A DNA stretch of 64,000 nt from Emydura subglobosa (GCA_007922225.1 ML679941.1:58491849-58555848); one strand, 5' to 3'. Positions 10,411-22,850 are shown, counted from the first letter of the stretch. Notes: generated by a model from the sequence alone, not told the origin. Program-made: numbers and translations.

Positions 10411-12436
10411 CTAGCACTTAGCCTTTAACAAATAAAGATAGCTAGAAACGCCAGCCATAATGTAGTTTATTCAAAAAATCACTTTAAGAAAAAATAGTCA
10501 TTTTATTGTATTTATTTATTTAGGGGCGATGGGGAGGGTACATGGGGCTACTTTCGGTACTGCATGGAAGAAAGAAGTTCATTCCATCAAAACCCTAAAC
10601 ATATAGGGCCAAATCCTGAGCCATGCTTCTCCTTTTGAAGGCAATGGGAGTTTGATATTCTCAGCACCTCATGCGATTTGACCCATAGATTTAAGTTTCT
10701 CTGGACCTTTTCCCCCCAGGAGGCTGAATAAAGAATATGACAATATAAATAGATAAGTCTCCTTCAGGCAATACACTGTATGTAAGTTGCAGGTGGTGTT
10801 GGCTTCATTTGATTGTGTTTACTGTTTTCTGTCACCAGAGCAGCTGTAAGCACATTTAGCACCTTCCCCTTTGAATAAAAACTACATTCACATTTGATTT
10901 GTGCACCTGGTTTCAGTTTCAGCTTTGGGCCCAATTCTGATGTAAATTTGCCTCAGTGGAGTAATGCCTGCTTACATTCGGGTAGTGTTTGGTACTTTAT
11001 CTTCAACGAGGTGAAGATGGTTTTTATATATTGAGAATACAGGGAACAAAGGGGGTATGCCCTGAGTTGGGAAGAAGAATCCAACTGACTACTAGCTATT
11101 AACGGAGGCATTTCATTTGATCTGTTTATACATGTTTGCTTTTTGTAATTGAAAAGATAATGTTTTTAAATAGATTATGGCCATTTTATCTCTATCCCAG
11201 TCTCTCTCAAATGGAAATGGTATAGTCCATGAGGAGTAGGGCCTGGGGGTGGGAGTGTGTGGCTATCATTTTCACCTCTGTTTTCTTTTTAAAAAATTGA
11301 CATTTTCAGAGCTTCATGGGGAGGCTGGGCCTCACTTTTAGCTACTTTAAAATAATAAAACCCCCTTTTTTTGCACTTATAATCAAGTTTCCATATGGAA
11401 CATTAATGGAGCTGTGCAGCACATTAGAGGCAGGTGTTATCCTTGTCTGTGAACAGGGGATAAACTCAGCGATTATGGGCCCAATCCAAAACCCACCATT
11501 ATCAACTGAAAGATCCATTGGGTCAAATCCTGGCACTATTCACGTCCAACACTCCAATCTTGCATAAGGCCATTAGTTATATGTACAAAATTACCTCGGG
11601 AGCCTGTGATAGTCAGAAATGACAGTCAATAGTATGCTACCAACACAGGATTGTGTGATAAAACCCAGGGATCACGGTAGTCAAGAATGTTTTTTCCTTT
11701 TAACACCACAGTAAGTCTTACTAGCATACTAATCAAACATACATATGTAATATGTCAATATATACCAACTGTTACTAAATTGAAACTAGCTGCTGCCTAT
11801 ATTTGCAGTTGAGCAGTGTCTGAAAGAGCTATAGGACTGTACAAAGACAGATTTCCTTAAGGCAACACATCCTACAAAACAGCAGCTGGGCAATGGCACA
11901 AACAAGCAGTACTGTTTTCTTCCTTTATGAAGTACCCCATCTTTTAGATTCTCTGTCTTTAAAGTATGTTGTTATGGGCAGCCTATCATTTTCTCCCTCA
12001 AGCAGAGAAATTTGATTCAGTCTGTGTGTAAGTGATGGCCTGTCCCAAACAGAACTACTGTAAACCTTTCTCTGTTGGGATTTTGTGATGCGGGCTACCA
12101 TCTACTAGGAAGTGAAACAGTAAGTTCACTTTAGGCCATTGATTGAACTGAAACTCCAACCTCAGAAAAAACAGTTCATCGTCTGCTTTTCTCTTGCATT
12201 TTTTCCTCACCTGCCCTATCAGTTTGACTGAATGGTAATGAAGAAAAGAAGGATATCAGCGTAACTGAGGAACTAGTACAAGTCACTTCTTTATGAGCCG
12301 TGAAGTTTACCTTAACACACTGATCAATCAGGTAGCCGGTTAACCTCTCACTTATGGTGGTGTCACTGAAATTGATGGAGTGACTGCTCTAAAGCCTGTG
12401 TACAAGCAGAATTAAGCCCAGAAGATCGTGCTGCAG
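10411..12436. other. Unassigned sequence with weak foldback remnants
   Basis: Fragments at 10600-10685 ('GGGCCAAATCCTGAGCC') and 10923-10985 ('GGGCCCAATTCTGATG') resemble degraded short foldbacks. Otherwise no gene or classified repeat was seen in about 2 kb. Confidence 0.4.
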
Positions 12437-12508
12437 GGATAAAATCCTGGCCCCAGGAAAGTCAAGGGTAAAACTCCCATTGACATCAATGGGGCCAGGA
12501 TTTCACCC
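12437..12508. repeat. Short foldback repeat, 'AATCCTGGCCCC' type
   Basis: Left arm ATAAAATCCTGGCCCC, right arm GGGGCCAGGATTTCACCC, centre CCCATTGACATCAATGGGG. It folds into a nearly complete hairpin of about 72 bp. Sister copies are at 35078-35148, 41001-41073 and 53813-53884. Confidence 0.8.
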
Positions 12509-12944
12509 TGAGTGTTAACTTTCTGACTGAAGAAGCCTAATGCATTCATCTGACTTACAAACCAGAAAGCCCAGACACCTAAGAGTTAATGGGCCTAGGA
12601 ATAGAATATTGAGTCTATTCATAACTGAAGCACAGTTTCAGGTTTTCCTGATAATGGCCCTGGGTTAAATTATTTAAACTAGATTGAGAAAGCAGTCATA
12701 ATGGGTGTTAGTGATTTCTCACAGGAATAAAATATGTCATGTAAACAATATAGCTCAGACAACATTTTCCTATATAAGTGAATGTATTCTTGTAGTTACA
12801 GTTCCAGACACTAAGCAGAGAAGACAATGAATGGGTGGACAAGGAAATGAAATACCCTTTCATCAGGGGGAGGTCGCATCCAGGTCATGGTTGAGGTACC
12901 CTGCTACTGACAGTGTTGTACCTAATCTTTAAACAGAACAAATT
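12509..12944. other. Unassigned sequence
   Basis: Nothing recognised in this stretch. Confidence 0.4.
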
Positions 12945-13100
12945 ATTTTTCAGTACTATTGTAATGATACCTCAGATGGGTCACTGTCCAAGGGGACTGA
13001 ACCTCGGACTCTGGACCTAAAACAGGAGCTTCTACTACCCAAGCTAAAGGACCAGGCCCAGTAGCCCTCTCAAACAGGAGTGTGTGGTCTAGCCACTGGA
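12945..13100 (-). repeat. Degraded tRNA-derived SINE, minus strand
   Basis: On the plus strand, 'GGGGACTGAACCTCGGACTC' is the complement of a B-box-like sequence. About 50 bp further, 'CTACCCAAGCTAAAGGACC' resembles the complement of an A box. That order is expected for a minus-strand tRNA-derived SINE. The copy is old and its ends were not defined. Confidence 0.5.
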
Positions 13101-13784
13101 CAGGGACAAAGCTATGCTGCATTAAAGTCATACTGTCATTTCAACGAGTTTCAAATTCATGTCTAGGTCCGTATCTTGTAACAGATTATTTTTCTCCAAT
13201 GATTGCAAAAGAATATTAAGGTATGTGGTTGTCAGGCATGAGACTCAGAACTTTTAGGCAGCAGCTTTTTGCTGCTGTTATTTATATATTAACAAACACA
13301 TACAACTAACTCTGGAGAACTAATGAAAGAAGAGTTATTAGCTGCTCTTGTAGGATGTTTCACAACTGGCATATCATTCTCAAGCTTTTTCCAATACACG
13401 TGAGCACTTCCATCCTCTTAAGATGTAAGTAATAAATATTGAGTGGGCAGGCCCCAGTAGTTCTGAGTTCACTTGGAGGTTCAGATTTTGCAATTGATCT
13501 CGTTCTTCTCCATCCCCTCCAAGCAGATCATAAGGCTTTTCTGAATTAGTCATCGAGAAGTGGCTGTGCCTACCCCTTTCTCCAACTTGGCATGAGATGG
13601 TGACACAACATCAAGATGCAAGCATCCGGAAGCAGCTAACTCCCAAGATTCGGCTTCAGCTTGGCAAATGTAAATGCAGCTGGTTTGCATTTCCCCCCAA
13701 ACTCCAGTCAGCCTAACGGGAAGGTCTGTCAACTAGAGATTAGACAAAAGGGAGTTGGAGTTAGTATTTCTAAGTTGTTCCCAT
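13101..13784. other. Unassigned sequence
   Basis: No recognised gene, repeat or RNA. Confidence 0.4.
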
Positions 13785-13880
13785 CTTCACCATTGACTAG
13801 TTGTGTTGCTTTGGTCGAGTCTGTAACCTCTGTTTCTCCCTTTATACCTCTATAAACTAGGCTGCCGTGCAAGGCTTAGA
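13785..13880 (+). repeat. SINE core fragment
   Basis: 'GACTAGTTGTGTTGCTTTGG' followed by 'CTGTAACCTCTGTTTCTCCC' and 'TATAAACTAGGCTGCC' matches the order of the CORE-SINE central region (gtgaccttgg...ctctgtttcc...taaaatggg) in degraded form. Confidence 0.45.
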
Positions 13881-14164
13881 GCCCCAATTGTTATTTCATA
13901 GTTCAGATGTGGCCAGCTTTCCATTATAACCTTCATTTTCCTTACATGAGCCTGGTTCACTTTAAAAATAAGCTAGATTGGAAAGATTGCAAGGTCAGTC
14001 TAGCAGGGCTTTATGCAAATTACCCTCCTGTGTATGCCAACATTTCATCACTGTTGAAGCTGAATCAGCTTGTTAAGGAAAAGGATGACAGTTTCATTCA
14101 AATGAGCAAAGGTGATCAAACAGGTGTCTTAACGGAAGATAAAGGAGGCATGTCAAAGAAAGCT

Positions 14165-14372
14165 GGGTGGTCTAATGATTATTTCAGATGTCTGGCATCT
14201 AGGAGCCTAGCGCTTCCACTAACTAGTTGTGTGATTTTTGGCCCTGTTCTGGATTTACCCAATTCTAAAGTGGGAAAAAAATCATACTTGCCTCATATGA
14301 GCATTGTGAAGTGCAATTAGTGTTCATAAAGTGCGTTGAGATCTTCAGATGAAAGTTACTGCAGATATACCA
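14165..14372 (+). repeat. CORE/MIR-like SINE
   Basis: The head 'GTGGTCTAATGATTATTTCA', the core 'ACTAGTTGTGTGATTTTTGG', the 'AAAGTGGGAAAAAAATCATACTTGCC' zone (quoted in part) and the tail 'GCGTTGAGATCTTCAGATGA' follow the usual SINE order. It covers the end of an accidental 137-codon frame at 13907-14320. Confidence 0.55.
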
Positions 14373-15842
14373 GACAAAGGAAGAGATGAAGGAGTGCTTA
14401 TTAGGGTGTCAATAACATAAGCACAAACTGATTTGATGTCACTTCCAGGAGTGGAAAGAATAAATTTATATCCTTAATTTTGCATATGCACCACAGTACT
14501 CCCCTCTGTGGCCATGGTGTCAGATGCACATACAGGTACTTCTGCATGAGTATTGCAATACCAGCTGTATCCTTGGGTTACTTGGTACCCCTAGGTTTGG
14601 CAACAAGTGATACCAAATGGGAGGCTCTATGATCGCCATTCTAAGATCTCAGTGGTTTATTCATCGGCTCTAGTTGCTAATAGCAGTCGACCTCAAGGAT
14701 ATAAGAATGCCCTCACTACAACAAAACATTTACACTAGTTTATATCACTGCCAAGTTTTTATCTCTTGCTTTTCTTTTGGATTAAATTAATAAATATTTA
14801 CACATCTATGCTCCTATAATAGAGTATTGAATGGCACATCATTTGCTTCAAAGGGACTGCTGAAATGAGTAACATAGTTGTTATGACTGAGTGACTCTGA
14901 TTCCTGCTTAATGCTAATTAAAACTTTTGTCTTTAACCTGTGTGAAAACAAAAATCCAGAACTGGTTATGTTGCACTGTTTAGCTGCACAGTTTAATGTC
15001 AGAATCCTGGTATCTGAAGTTCATACAGTCTGGGCATAGGAATTCAAAGTAAGAGTTTAAAAATATGACCAGTAACAGAATGATTAATAGCCCCTAAGCA
15101 GTGCTAGATATTAACCATAAGAAAGATTAGATAGATTTCAGGCTGGACCCAGATCTTGTCTTTAGCAGCTAGGCTGTGCCCTGTGAATCATTCCCTCAGA
15201 GCATAGATCTATAGTGAAGCTGTTCTATGGCAGTTACTACCAACTCAGGGATCATGCAACATAAATAAAAATAAAATAAAAATACTAACAACATTACACT
15301 AGTTCCACCATCGATAGGATTTACCAATACAAGAAGTTCATATTTGATGAATGTTAGTAAATAGCAAAAAGCATTACCCAGAAAGGCCTTTTACTCAAAA
15401 AATAGAAAAAAATGGAAGTATGAGGCTCAGTCCTGCAACCATTACCCTGGAAAAACACTGTGTTCAGACTAAATTTCAAAGGGAGTGCAGATTAAAATGC
15501 CAGCCATGGGACTGAATACTGAACACGAACCAGAATATCAGAACTGCGGCTCTCTCTCAAGAAAATAAAATGGACACTTTGATGATAAAGAGGTAAAACC
15601 CTGAAGTTATGAGGCAATCATCACATCCAAGATTAAATAAACCCCCTTTCCTTGAATCTTAGAGTTTGCACCCATGACCCAGTTATTACCATATTGATGG
15701 AGAGCACCCTCGGGTTGTTATACAAAAATGCATTCTCCATTCCTTCACTCTTGCCTTCTGCTTGGCTAATAATGCCACTGCTGTGGTTTGCTATTGCTCT
15801 CAAACTTTCCCATCTAAATATCCACTAAAAGCATGATGCATC
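14373..15842. other. Unassigned sequence
   Basis: AT-rich. An A-rich simple stretch (AAATAAAAATAAAATAAAAA) lies at about 15262-15287. No gene recognised. Confidence 0.4.
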
Positions 15843-15850
15843 GTTGCATT

Positions 15851-16137
15851 CAGAGGCTGTTCAAGGCAATCTGCTGCCCTAGGCAAGGATTCAGTGTGCC
15901 CCCCACTCACCTCATTGAAATTTAGCCCAGCTGTCCACCCCTCCCCATCTTGATGAGGGGAAGGGAAGGCAGTCAGGGCAAATATGAGTGAGAGGCATTG
16001 CAGCCTGGCACATTGCACTGCCACCCCTCCTTCATGACAGAAGGGCAGCCAAGCCAAATCTGTTGCCCTAGGCAGCTGCTTAGAAATCTGCCACCCTAGC
16101 GAGCTGCCTAGCTTGCTTATAGCTAGAGCAGCCTCTG
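15851..16137. mobile_element. hAT-like MITE with CAGAGGCTG ends
   Basis: Starts CAGAGGCTGTTC and ends GAGCAGCCTCTG, which are inverted complements with one mismatch over 12 bp. The flanks GTTGCATT (15843-15850) and GTTACACT (16138-16145) match at 6 of 8 positions, in line with an aged 8-bp hAT duplication. Inside, 'TGCCCTAGGCA' occurs twice (near 15875 and 16065). No coding capacity. Confidence 0.75.
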
Positions 16138-16944
16138 GTTACACTAGATAACTTCCCAGTAATGGCTACTATTGTATGATTATGTATAGGAACTTAGAGT
16201 TCTCTTCTTTTAGGAAATGCTTGATGAAAGAGCACAGTAGATTTGGAGGAAGGGAAGAAGTATGAATGTAGCAGTGACTTGGCTTACTCCTGTGTAGGCT
16301 TGAAGGAGGATCACTCACCTCTAGCTCCCTTTTAATATCACAATCAAACCTTCACTAGACCATCTAATGCTCACCCATCTTTCGCAACGGCTTGCCCCAG
16401 AAGAACCGTCACCCTTGCTTTATTATGATTGCTACTTAAAATCCAAGGTTAGGTAAAACAACAGAGGACAGATGACACATTGAAGCAGCCATATTTGTTA
16501 TTGATATATTGTTGGGCAGTAGCCAGTCAGAACACAGGGGTGTTCAATACACAATTGGAGTGGTAAGGTTATTGTAAACCATGCAAACCCATGCCTTACT
16601 GGCTGTTTCTCACACAGATTGCAGCAATTTGCAGCCTGGTTGAGAAACATTTGCAATTATAACCCATTGCCCAAACAGAAAACAGGGAATTAGAATAATT
16701 TAAAAGTTATTATATAAAGCTTTATAATATAAAGAGGAAGCATTGGGCACAAGTTCCCTTTTATAACAGCAGGTGGGCCAGGATGACTCACAAACTGTGC
16801 ACATTATTACTTTTAGCCACCACACCAAGTTTGTTCTTTAAGGGAATGTAATGTACCTTTTAATAAAGTGTGTTAAAGGACAAAGCTCTCCAAAGAGAAA
16901 CATTCTTTGTGATGAAAGATTGGGCAGTGTAAGCTGGTGGCATG
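16138..16944. other. Unassigned sequence
   Basis: No gene or classified repeat. AT-rich, with TTATATAAAG/TATAATATAAAG near 16707-16735. Confidence 0.4.
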
Positions 16945-17038
16945 GTCCAGCCAGGGCATCGCGACCCTTCCTTAGGCCCAGGCTCCAAGGAAGGCCACAG
17001 CACCTTGGTCTAGGGGAACAAGTTTAGCGAATTACAAG

Positions 17039-17507
17039 TCTTTAGCCCCGGTCTCAGGCGGGGTGGGCTTCTCTTGCAGTCTGTAGCCCCCTGGCCCTCC
17101 CGTAGGGGATGGCTGGTAAGGAGTCTGGTGCCCTCAGACCTCAGACAGGGCGGGGCAGGTGGAGGCATCTATAGCCCCCCGCCTTCCAACGGGCAGGGCT
17201 AGCAAGGAGTCTGGTGCCCCTGGCCTTCCCACAGGGGGGGCTAGCCAACAGTTGGGTGCCCTGGGCCCTCAGGCAGGGCGGGGCGGCCAAGCAGTTTATA
17301 GCTCCCGGCCTTCCCACAGGCGGGGCTAGCAGCAGTCTATGGCCCCCAGTCCTCAGGCAGGTGGGGCAGGCGAATCAGTTTACAGTCCCTGGCCCACAAA
17401 CCAGGCAGGGCTGAGGAGTCAGTCAATGGCCCCCGACCTTCCAGCAGGCAGAGCAGGCAAAATATTCTGGAGCCCCCAGCCTTGCAGGCAGGCGGGGCTA
17501 GTAGGGC
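17039..17507. repeat. Minisatellite, ~42-bp unit, about 11 copies
   Basis: Each unit starts TCT(G/A)TAGCCCC or TCTGGTGCCC, then a CCTTCC/CCTCAGG zone, then GGCGGGGCNNGCA. Unit length varies between about 41 and 44 bp and the copies are diverged. Because 42 is a multiple of three, both strands contain repetitive open frames; these are a by-product. Confidence 0.8.
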
Positions 17508-18002
17508 TTGGTATCCTCTGCCTCCAAGATCAGAGGGTAACAAGCACTCCCAGAGTGGTTAGGGAAAGGGGGAGGAGGACGCAGGCCCACCCAACTCCAC
17601 TGCATCCCAGCCCAGGACCCTGTCAGTGGCAAAGCCATTTGCCACCGAGTCAGCGGGAATCCAACCGTAACACGCTGACGGGGGGTTAGCCCCTGACTCA
17701 GCCACTTGCTAGTTGGCTGTCCCTGGGCCACTTCCACCCTGTCCCCAGGTACCTGCAGGTCATAGTCTCCCTCCGGGTCACTGGGGTACACGGCAAGCGG
17801 CAGTCCCACCAGTGCCTCACCATCGACTGGCAGCAGGTCCAGAAACTCCTGTGCATCATCAGCGGAGGGCAGCTCCTCCAGGTCCCAGGGGTTCCTCCGG
17901 TCCACAGGGTTCAGTCCGCTCCAGGGGGTTCCCGATGTCAAGCAACTCCTCCAGGTCAGGGCCGGCCTCAGGGGGTTTTTCCCACCCAGTAGTCTCGGGT
18001 GG

Positions 18003-18137
18003 CTCATCCCAGCTACTATGGCCCAGCAGCCCTACCCAATCACTAGGGCTCAGCAGTCCTCTCCAGTCACTCAGGCCTGGCGATCCTAACCAGTCATTAG
18101 GGTCCAGCAGCCCTTTCCAGTTACTCGGGTGCCAGCA
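18003..18137. repeat. Minisatellite, 27-bp unit, 5 copies
   Basis: Five units of exactly 27 bp at 18003, 18030, 18057, 18084 and 18111, with the pattern CCCTNNCCAGTCACTNGGGCNCAGCAG (variable positions as N). Read on the minus strand it is a nine-residue repeat with consensus D-W-x-G-L-L-x-P-S. Indels and stops nearby break the frame, so I do not call a protein. Confidence 0.85.
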
Positions 18138-18420
18138 ATCCAGGTAGGCTTCCGGTGGGGCTGTTGCTCCAAACAGCCGCAGGGCCTGGGTTAGGCCTAG
18201 ACCACAGCCTCTGGGAAGACACATCTGCCTCCAGCAACAGCTTCCCCCTGACTGAGCTGCTGGGTCTGCCTTTTGTACTGGCCCTTCCTGTCCTGGCTCC
18301 GCCCCTATTCTCCTGGGTTGTTTGGCCTGCAGAGCCTTGTTCTGCCCACCAGGGGCATGCAACCCTTCCTTAGGCCCAGGCTCCGAGGAAGGCCACAGTG
18401 CCTTGCTACAGGAGGCAATG

Positions 18421-19194
18421 TTATTCACCCAAAGCAGAACTAACTTGAGATTTCAAACAGAATCAAGGTGTAGCAGGTACATTGCTTCCATGTTAGAGAG
18501 CAACAGACCCCTTCCAGAAAGTTCATAACATCACATCTTTTAGATTTTGTTTTAAGAGATGAGAAGTAACTCCCCACCACCACAGCTTTCGGAAGGGACT
18601 TGTGGGAAACCCATGGTATTAATGCCTTTGGAGAACATAACACAGATGGGAATCGGGGGTTTTCAGCCAATCAGAGTAACCCCAAGTATGCTGAATATCA
18701 CAGGCCAGGTTCTGATGCAACTATCCCACTCTCAAAAGAGAAACAAAGGCTCTATCTTGTCCCCTTTTCCAGATTATAAACAAGTTCCAAATAAAAAGCC
18801 TCCCCTTTCAAGGATAGAAGCATGATCCAACAGAAGCCAGCCTCACAGCTTTGAAATCCAAGCAAAACTCCCTAAATTAAGTCCAGCCTCTTCTCTACAG
18901 TGGCAATGCCTCTCCTCTTCCACCAATAAGGTGTATAAGTGAGGACTTCAAGGTTAACAAACCCCAGCTGCACTTGCCCTACAGCCACATAACTCCCTTC
19001 CTGTCTGGTTCCAAACCCGCTACAGCCCTGACAAGAAAAATGGTTTGGGGATGGGAGGAGGGGCTTTGGCTGTATCAGGTCAGCCACAGTCACCTACCCA
19101 GATGGATCATATACCCTCTCATACAGTGGTTGTTACATAGCCTAAAGCTTAGGCCAGGTAAATAGAAAGAGAAGCAGATACTGATCGTCACTAA
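18421..19194. other. Unassigned sequence
   Basis: No gene or classified repeat. Confidence 0.4.
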
Positions 19195-19285
19195 AGACCT
19201 GATTCTGTGAGGTACTGAGTGCCTTGAACTCCCATTGACTTCAGTGGGAATGAGGGTGCTCAGCACTTCACAGGATCCAACACAA
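19195..19285. repeat. Short foldback repeat
   Basis: Left arm with TGATTCTGTGAGGTACTGAG, centre CCCATTGACTTCAGTGGGAA, right arm with GTGCTCAGCACTTCACAGG. The arms are near-complementary. Confidence 0.75.
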
Positions 19286-21499
19286 CCCATGGATATCTTG
19301 TAGTCCGACAATATATTTTACCGTCTGATTGTATATCATTATATGTATTTCAGCATAAAATAAACCTTGTCATTCAAGTTCTTTAGTTCAGAGTCCGTAC
19401 CTGGGTCTCCTGGTTCATTTCTGGAAGCCAAGTTGAGCAGCTGTATTTCTCTAGCTCTGCAGTGTCTATTTTTAATCAACTTTATGTCATAAAATGTCAG
19501 CTGTTTATTTGCCATCCTCAGAGGCTTAACTGTAGAGCTGAAAATAAGAACATCCCGAGACTGTGTTGTTTTCTCAAGTGCTACCATCCAAGGAAACTGG
19601 AAATACGCAGGAACAGAAACAATTACAATAAGTTACTTTTGGTTCTGTTTATTCTTCTGTACCTTGACATTTGAAACTGACACACCTGAGAAGAATATAA
19701 TGATGGAGCTATAACCTGCTGAGCAAATTAGACCAGTGAGACTTTTTACTGAACATTTGAAACTCGATTGGTTCAGGTTTGGATCTAATAAAAAGCAGGG
19801 ATTAAAGCTGGCTAAGATCTACTTTCTCCAGGCATGCCTCATTCCTTTCTGACTTGTTGGCTAATAAAAACGCCTCTGTACAGCAGCTGCTCATCCAAGA
19901 AGCTGTTCCTTTCTATGGTGAAATATCTTACCAGAGAACAAGGTCAAAGACTCTTCCCAGCCCAAAACTGCAACATTAGTGCTCTACGTCCCCTTTGGTT
20001 TATTTTAATTCAGTGAATTAAACAAAACAGAACATTTTTTTTTCTGGGAGAATAATGCTTTCCTTAAGAAGCAGGAGTCACAGCAGTCTGCCTATTCAGA
20101 TGTACCCATATGGGTTATTCTAATATGTGTTTTGCTCATGCAATCTATTTTAGATATTCATGTGGTATCTACAGTGTGTCCAGACACTGGGTGTTAAATC
20201 ATTCTGTAATATGGTTCATTTACCATTCAGCTATAACCTCTGTAGGAGAGGATCTATGAATGACCTATTTAGGAGGACGTTGGGTAGATGACTGTGGATG
20301 AACCATAATTAAGATTACACTCCAGAGTTCCCTTTTAACCAGATCAGCTTGGAGCCAAAACATCCAAGGCCAGGCCCAAACGTGATTCTTAAGCTTGTGG
20401 CTGAAGTCATGCCTCTTTGGCAATGTATTGTCTCCACCACTCCTTGTAGCCAGGGTGTTTTGCTTATGCAGCATGATTTATTATCACCACCCAGCCAGCT
20501 AAAGTTCTCTAGCAAATCCACATTCAGGAGGGAGGGAAGGAAGAAAGAAAGATTTTATTTTTTTAAAGAAACTTTCACCAGAAAATCTCTCTTGACTTTT
20601 GGATTAAACTTTACAACAACTGAACTAATAACTAAAATGCTTCATGCTTCACACTTCCACAAGCCAGCCTGCGTGCTTCAAACAAGCAGAACAATGGAGC
20701 AGGTAAAACTTTGTATTTTATCTGTGACAATAAATCCCTGTGTTTTGGAGTTTCAAAGCTCTTGGTGCTTCTGGCTTAGGCACAGAGCAACTCACTGTCT
20801 TTTCTTCTGGTGACTCATTTAGCATTCCTCATGGAAGGATGATCACTATCAGAATATTGAAAGCAGACTCTATTCATTACAGTGGGTCAATATGTGAGGG
20901 GAAATTCATGGGGGAGAGATGGAAATGAGCCACTTACGGGTGGATCAAGTACCAGTGGCCAAAGTAGGAGTCCAAGGCAGCACAGCTCCTCACCCTGTGC
21001 TAAATGCAGAAGAAGGGCTTCCCCTTCTCCCATCTTCATGGCTTGGGGGAGTGCTGCTCTCTCGCCTTACCTGGTGATGTTAGACTCACCATGCAGAGGA
21101 ATCTTCAGTGGAAGCAGCAGGTCTTGCGCTAGTGGATAGTGTAGGAGCAGCACCTCATGGAAGGTGTCCCCACCTAGCATCCCCTATTCATAGCCTGTCC
21201 TCTGCAGAAACATCTGTCCCTCACTGTTGTGATGTGATGGCATTTTACACCCACTTGCCCTCACTGTGCAGGTGCTAACAACTACACAAGGCAGTGGATA
21301 GTCAGATCCCATTCACCATCACTATAAGGAATAAAATAGAGATGGGGAAAAAATCAACAATACAGTGTTTTCAAAGGTATTAGCCCCTTAATTGAAGGAG
21401 ATTTTTATCAATCATTTTAAAATGAAATATAGATCAGTGAACCTGAGGTATGTCCCATTAGATAAGTAATGAAAACTAATAGTTTGTCAGACCCATTCA
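19286..21499. other. Unassigned sequence
   Basis: About 2.2 kb without a recognised gene or repeat. A purine-rich run (GGAGGGAGGGAAGGAAGAAA) lies near 20528-20550. A 154-codon plus-strand frame at 20349-20813 has no domain-like character. Confidence 0.4.
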
Positions 21500-21615
21500 T
21501 TCCTTGTTCCTGCAGTTAAATCATGTGGAATGAGCCCCATTGTCTTCAGTGGGTCTTCACATTAGTGGAAGTGTCCATCCGCATGGATCTGATTGCAGGA
21601 TTGGGACCTTCAACT
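21500..21615. repeat. Short foldback repeat, diverged
   Basis: Centre CCCCATTGTCTTCAGTGGG with flanks TGTTCCTGCAGTTAAATC and GATTGCAGGATTGGGACC, which are partly complementary. Confidence 0.6.
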
Positions 21616-22850
21616 GTGATCTATTGTTCATAGAATTTTTAAAGACAACCTAAAAGCAAAGTGGGAATGCTTCTTGAGATATCCTTTGGGTTTTAATTTA
21701 GTTCTAATTCTTGAAAAAGTGCATTTTTGTTTAAAATGCACATTTCCCCCTCACTGTGGTTTTGAAACCATTTTCTGTTATTTCAAAATTGTGACACACT
21801 GCATTAGGTGGTCTCATCCCATTGCAATGTGGAGTGGAAGGGTGGAGGGACGCTGAGCCACCCCAACTGCAATGTTTTGTTGATGTCAGTAGGGTCGGAC
21901 TGACTGCCTGGGAAAGAAAGGACAGCAAAATAAGCGTGGGAAGGATTTCCAAGAAGAATTTGTCCAAACCATTTCTGAAAAGAGATGACAACATTATTAC
22001 TCAAATACAGGAAGCTAAAGATTGTAATGAATGACGAAAGCCAAGTACTAATTACACAGGGCGGCGGAAATAGCTTAAATATGATTTTCCTCTTACTTTT
22101 TTAACATCGATTATTCATTATGGGTGATATCACTGTGCTTGTTTCTGTGTCTCTCTCCCTTTCACACACACCCTGGACTGGCACTCTTTCAAGTCCAATG
22201 CCTCAGGCTCTTTCCAAAGCTGCATATAGTGTTCTGTAGAGAAAACTACAACCATTGGTTCCTTACCAGAACTCAAACACTGCCACATTCAAGCCTCCCT
22301 GGCATTTCAGAGGTTAATATAGTGCCATCGGGAAATCAGATAGCAACAAAAGAGCACTTTATAAAGAGAAAGTCTCAAAAACATTAGGGCCTGCTTCAAA
22401 GTGTATTTAGTTAATTAATTAATTTATTCATTCAGTCTGTTTATATAAACTACAAATACCTCTGGACAGAACTTTATGCCCTGGCATTCAAACCCAGAAT
22501 CCAGCTGTTTGAAATGACGCATGCCTATTCCCACCATCAGCGTAAAATGCACACTGACCAAGCAGCTGAAGGGAAGAAGCCTGTCTCTCTGAGTGTGCAG
22601 TCTCCCCTTTTTTCAAGCCATTCTGCCAACTTTATTGCAAAGAGCAGTTTTGAAGTTTTGCGATAATGTGATGCTTCCATCTACATCTGCTGTCAATTTA
22701 CAGCCATTTCCTGTGACACAGTTTAGCAAGTGAAAGAAGCATAGGAGTGCAGTGATTTTTTTAAAGTGAGCATACACATATGAAGGGTGCCTTCCTCACT
22801 GCCCTGCAGCCTGATGTCTTGTATTTATCAGTAGAACAAATGCATCCTGG
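21616..22850. other. Unassigned sequence
   Basis: No recognised feature. A TTAATTAATTAATT stretch lies near 22409-22425. Confidence 0.4.

Larger units (their letters stand above)
16945..18420 (-). mobile_element. GC-rich composite repeat, probably a degenerate LTR retrotransposon remnant
   Basis: A GC-rich island in AT-rich surroundings, bounded by two direct copies of a ~65-75 bp sequence (about 16945-17022 and 18343-18420). Both contain ACCCTTCCTTAGGCCCAGG and AAGGAAGGCCACAG or a one-base variant. Between them lie a ~42-bp minisatellite (17039-17507) and a 27-bp minisatellite (18003-18137). On the minus strand, downstream of the 18.4-kb copy, there is a GC box (GGGGCGGAGCC, near 18296-18306), then a TATA-like GTACAAAAGG and a CAGCTCAGTC start-like motif (18250-18281). 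That order resembles an LTR promoter, so the element would read on the minus strand with the 16.9-kb copy as the start of a truncated second LTR. No gag or pol similarity was recognised. The class is inferred. Confidence 0.5.

Noticed and set aside
13907..14320. 137-codon plus-strand frame
   Set aside because: Its last third is SINE sequence and the rest shows no recognisable family.
16990..18400. GC-rich block as a CpG-island promoter of a gene
   Set aside because: The GC richness is explained by minisatellite arrays, and no first exon was seen beside it.
17859..18428. 189-codon minus-strand frame with a nine-residue repeat
   Set aside because: It is the translation of the 27-bp minisatellite and GC-rich flanks, where stops are rare; the next repeat-derived frame (17498-18007) is in another phase and no known domain is visible.
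20349..20813. 154-codon plus-strand frame
   Set aside because: No domain, low-complexity stretches and no splice or promoter context; consistent with chance.
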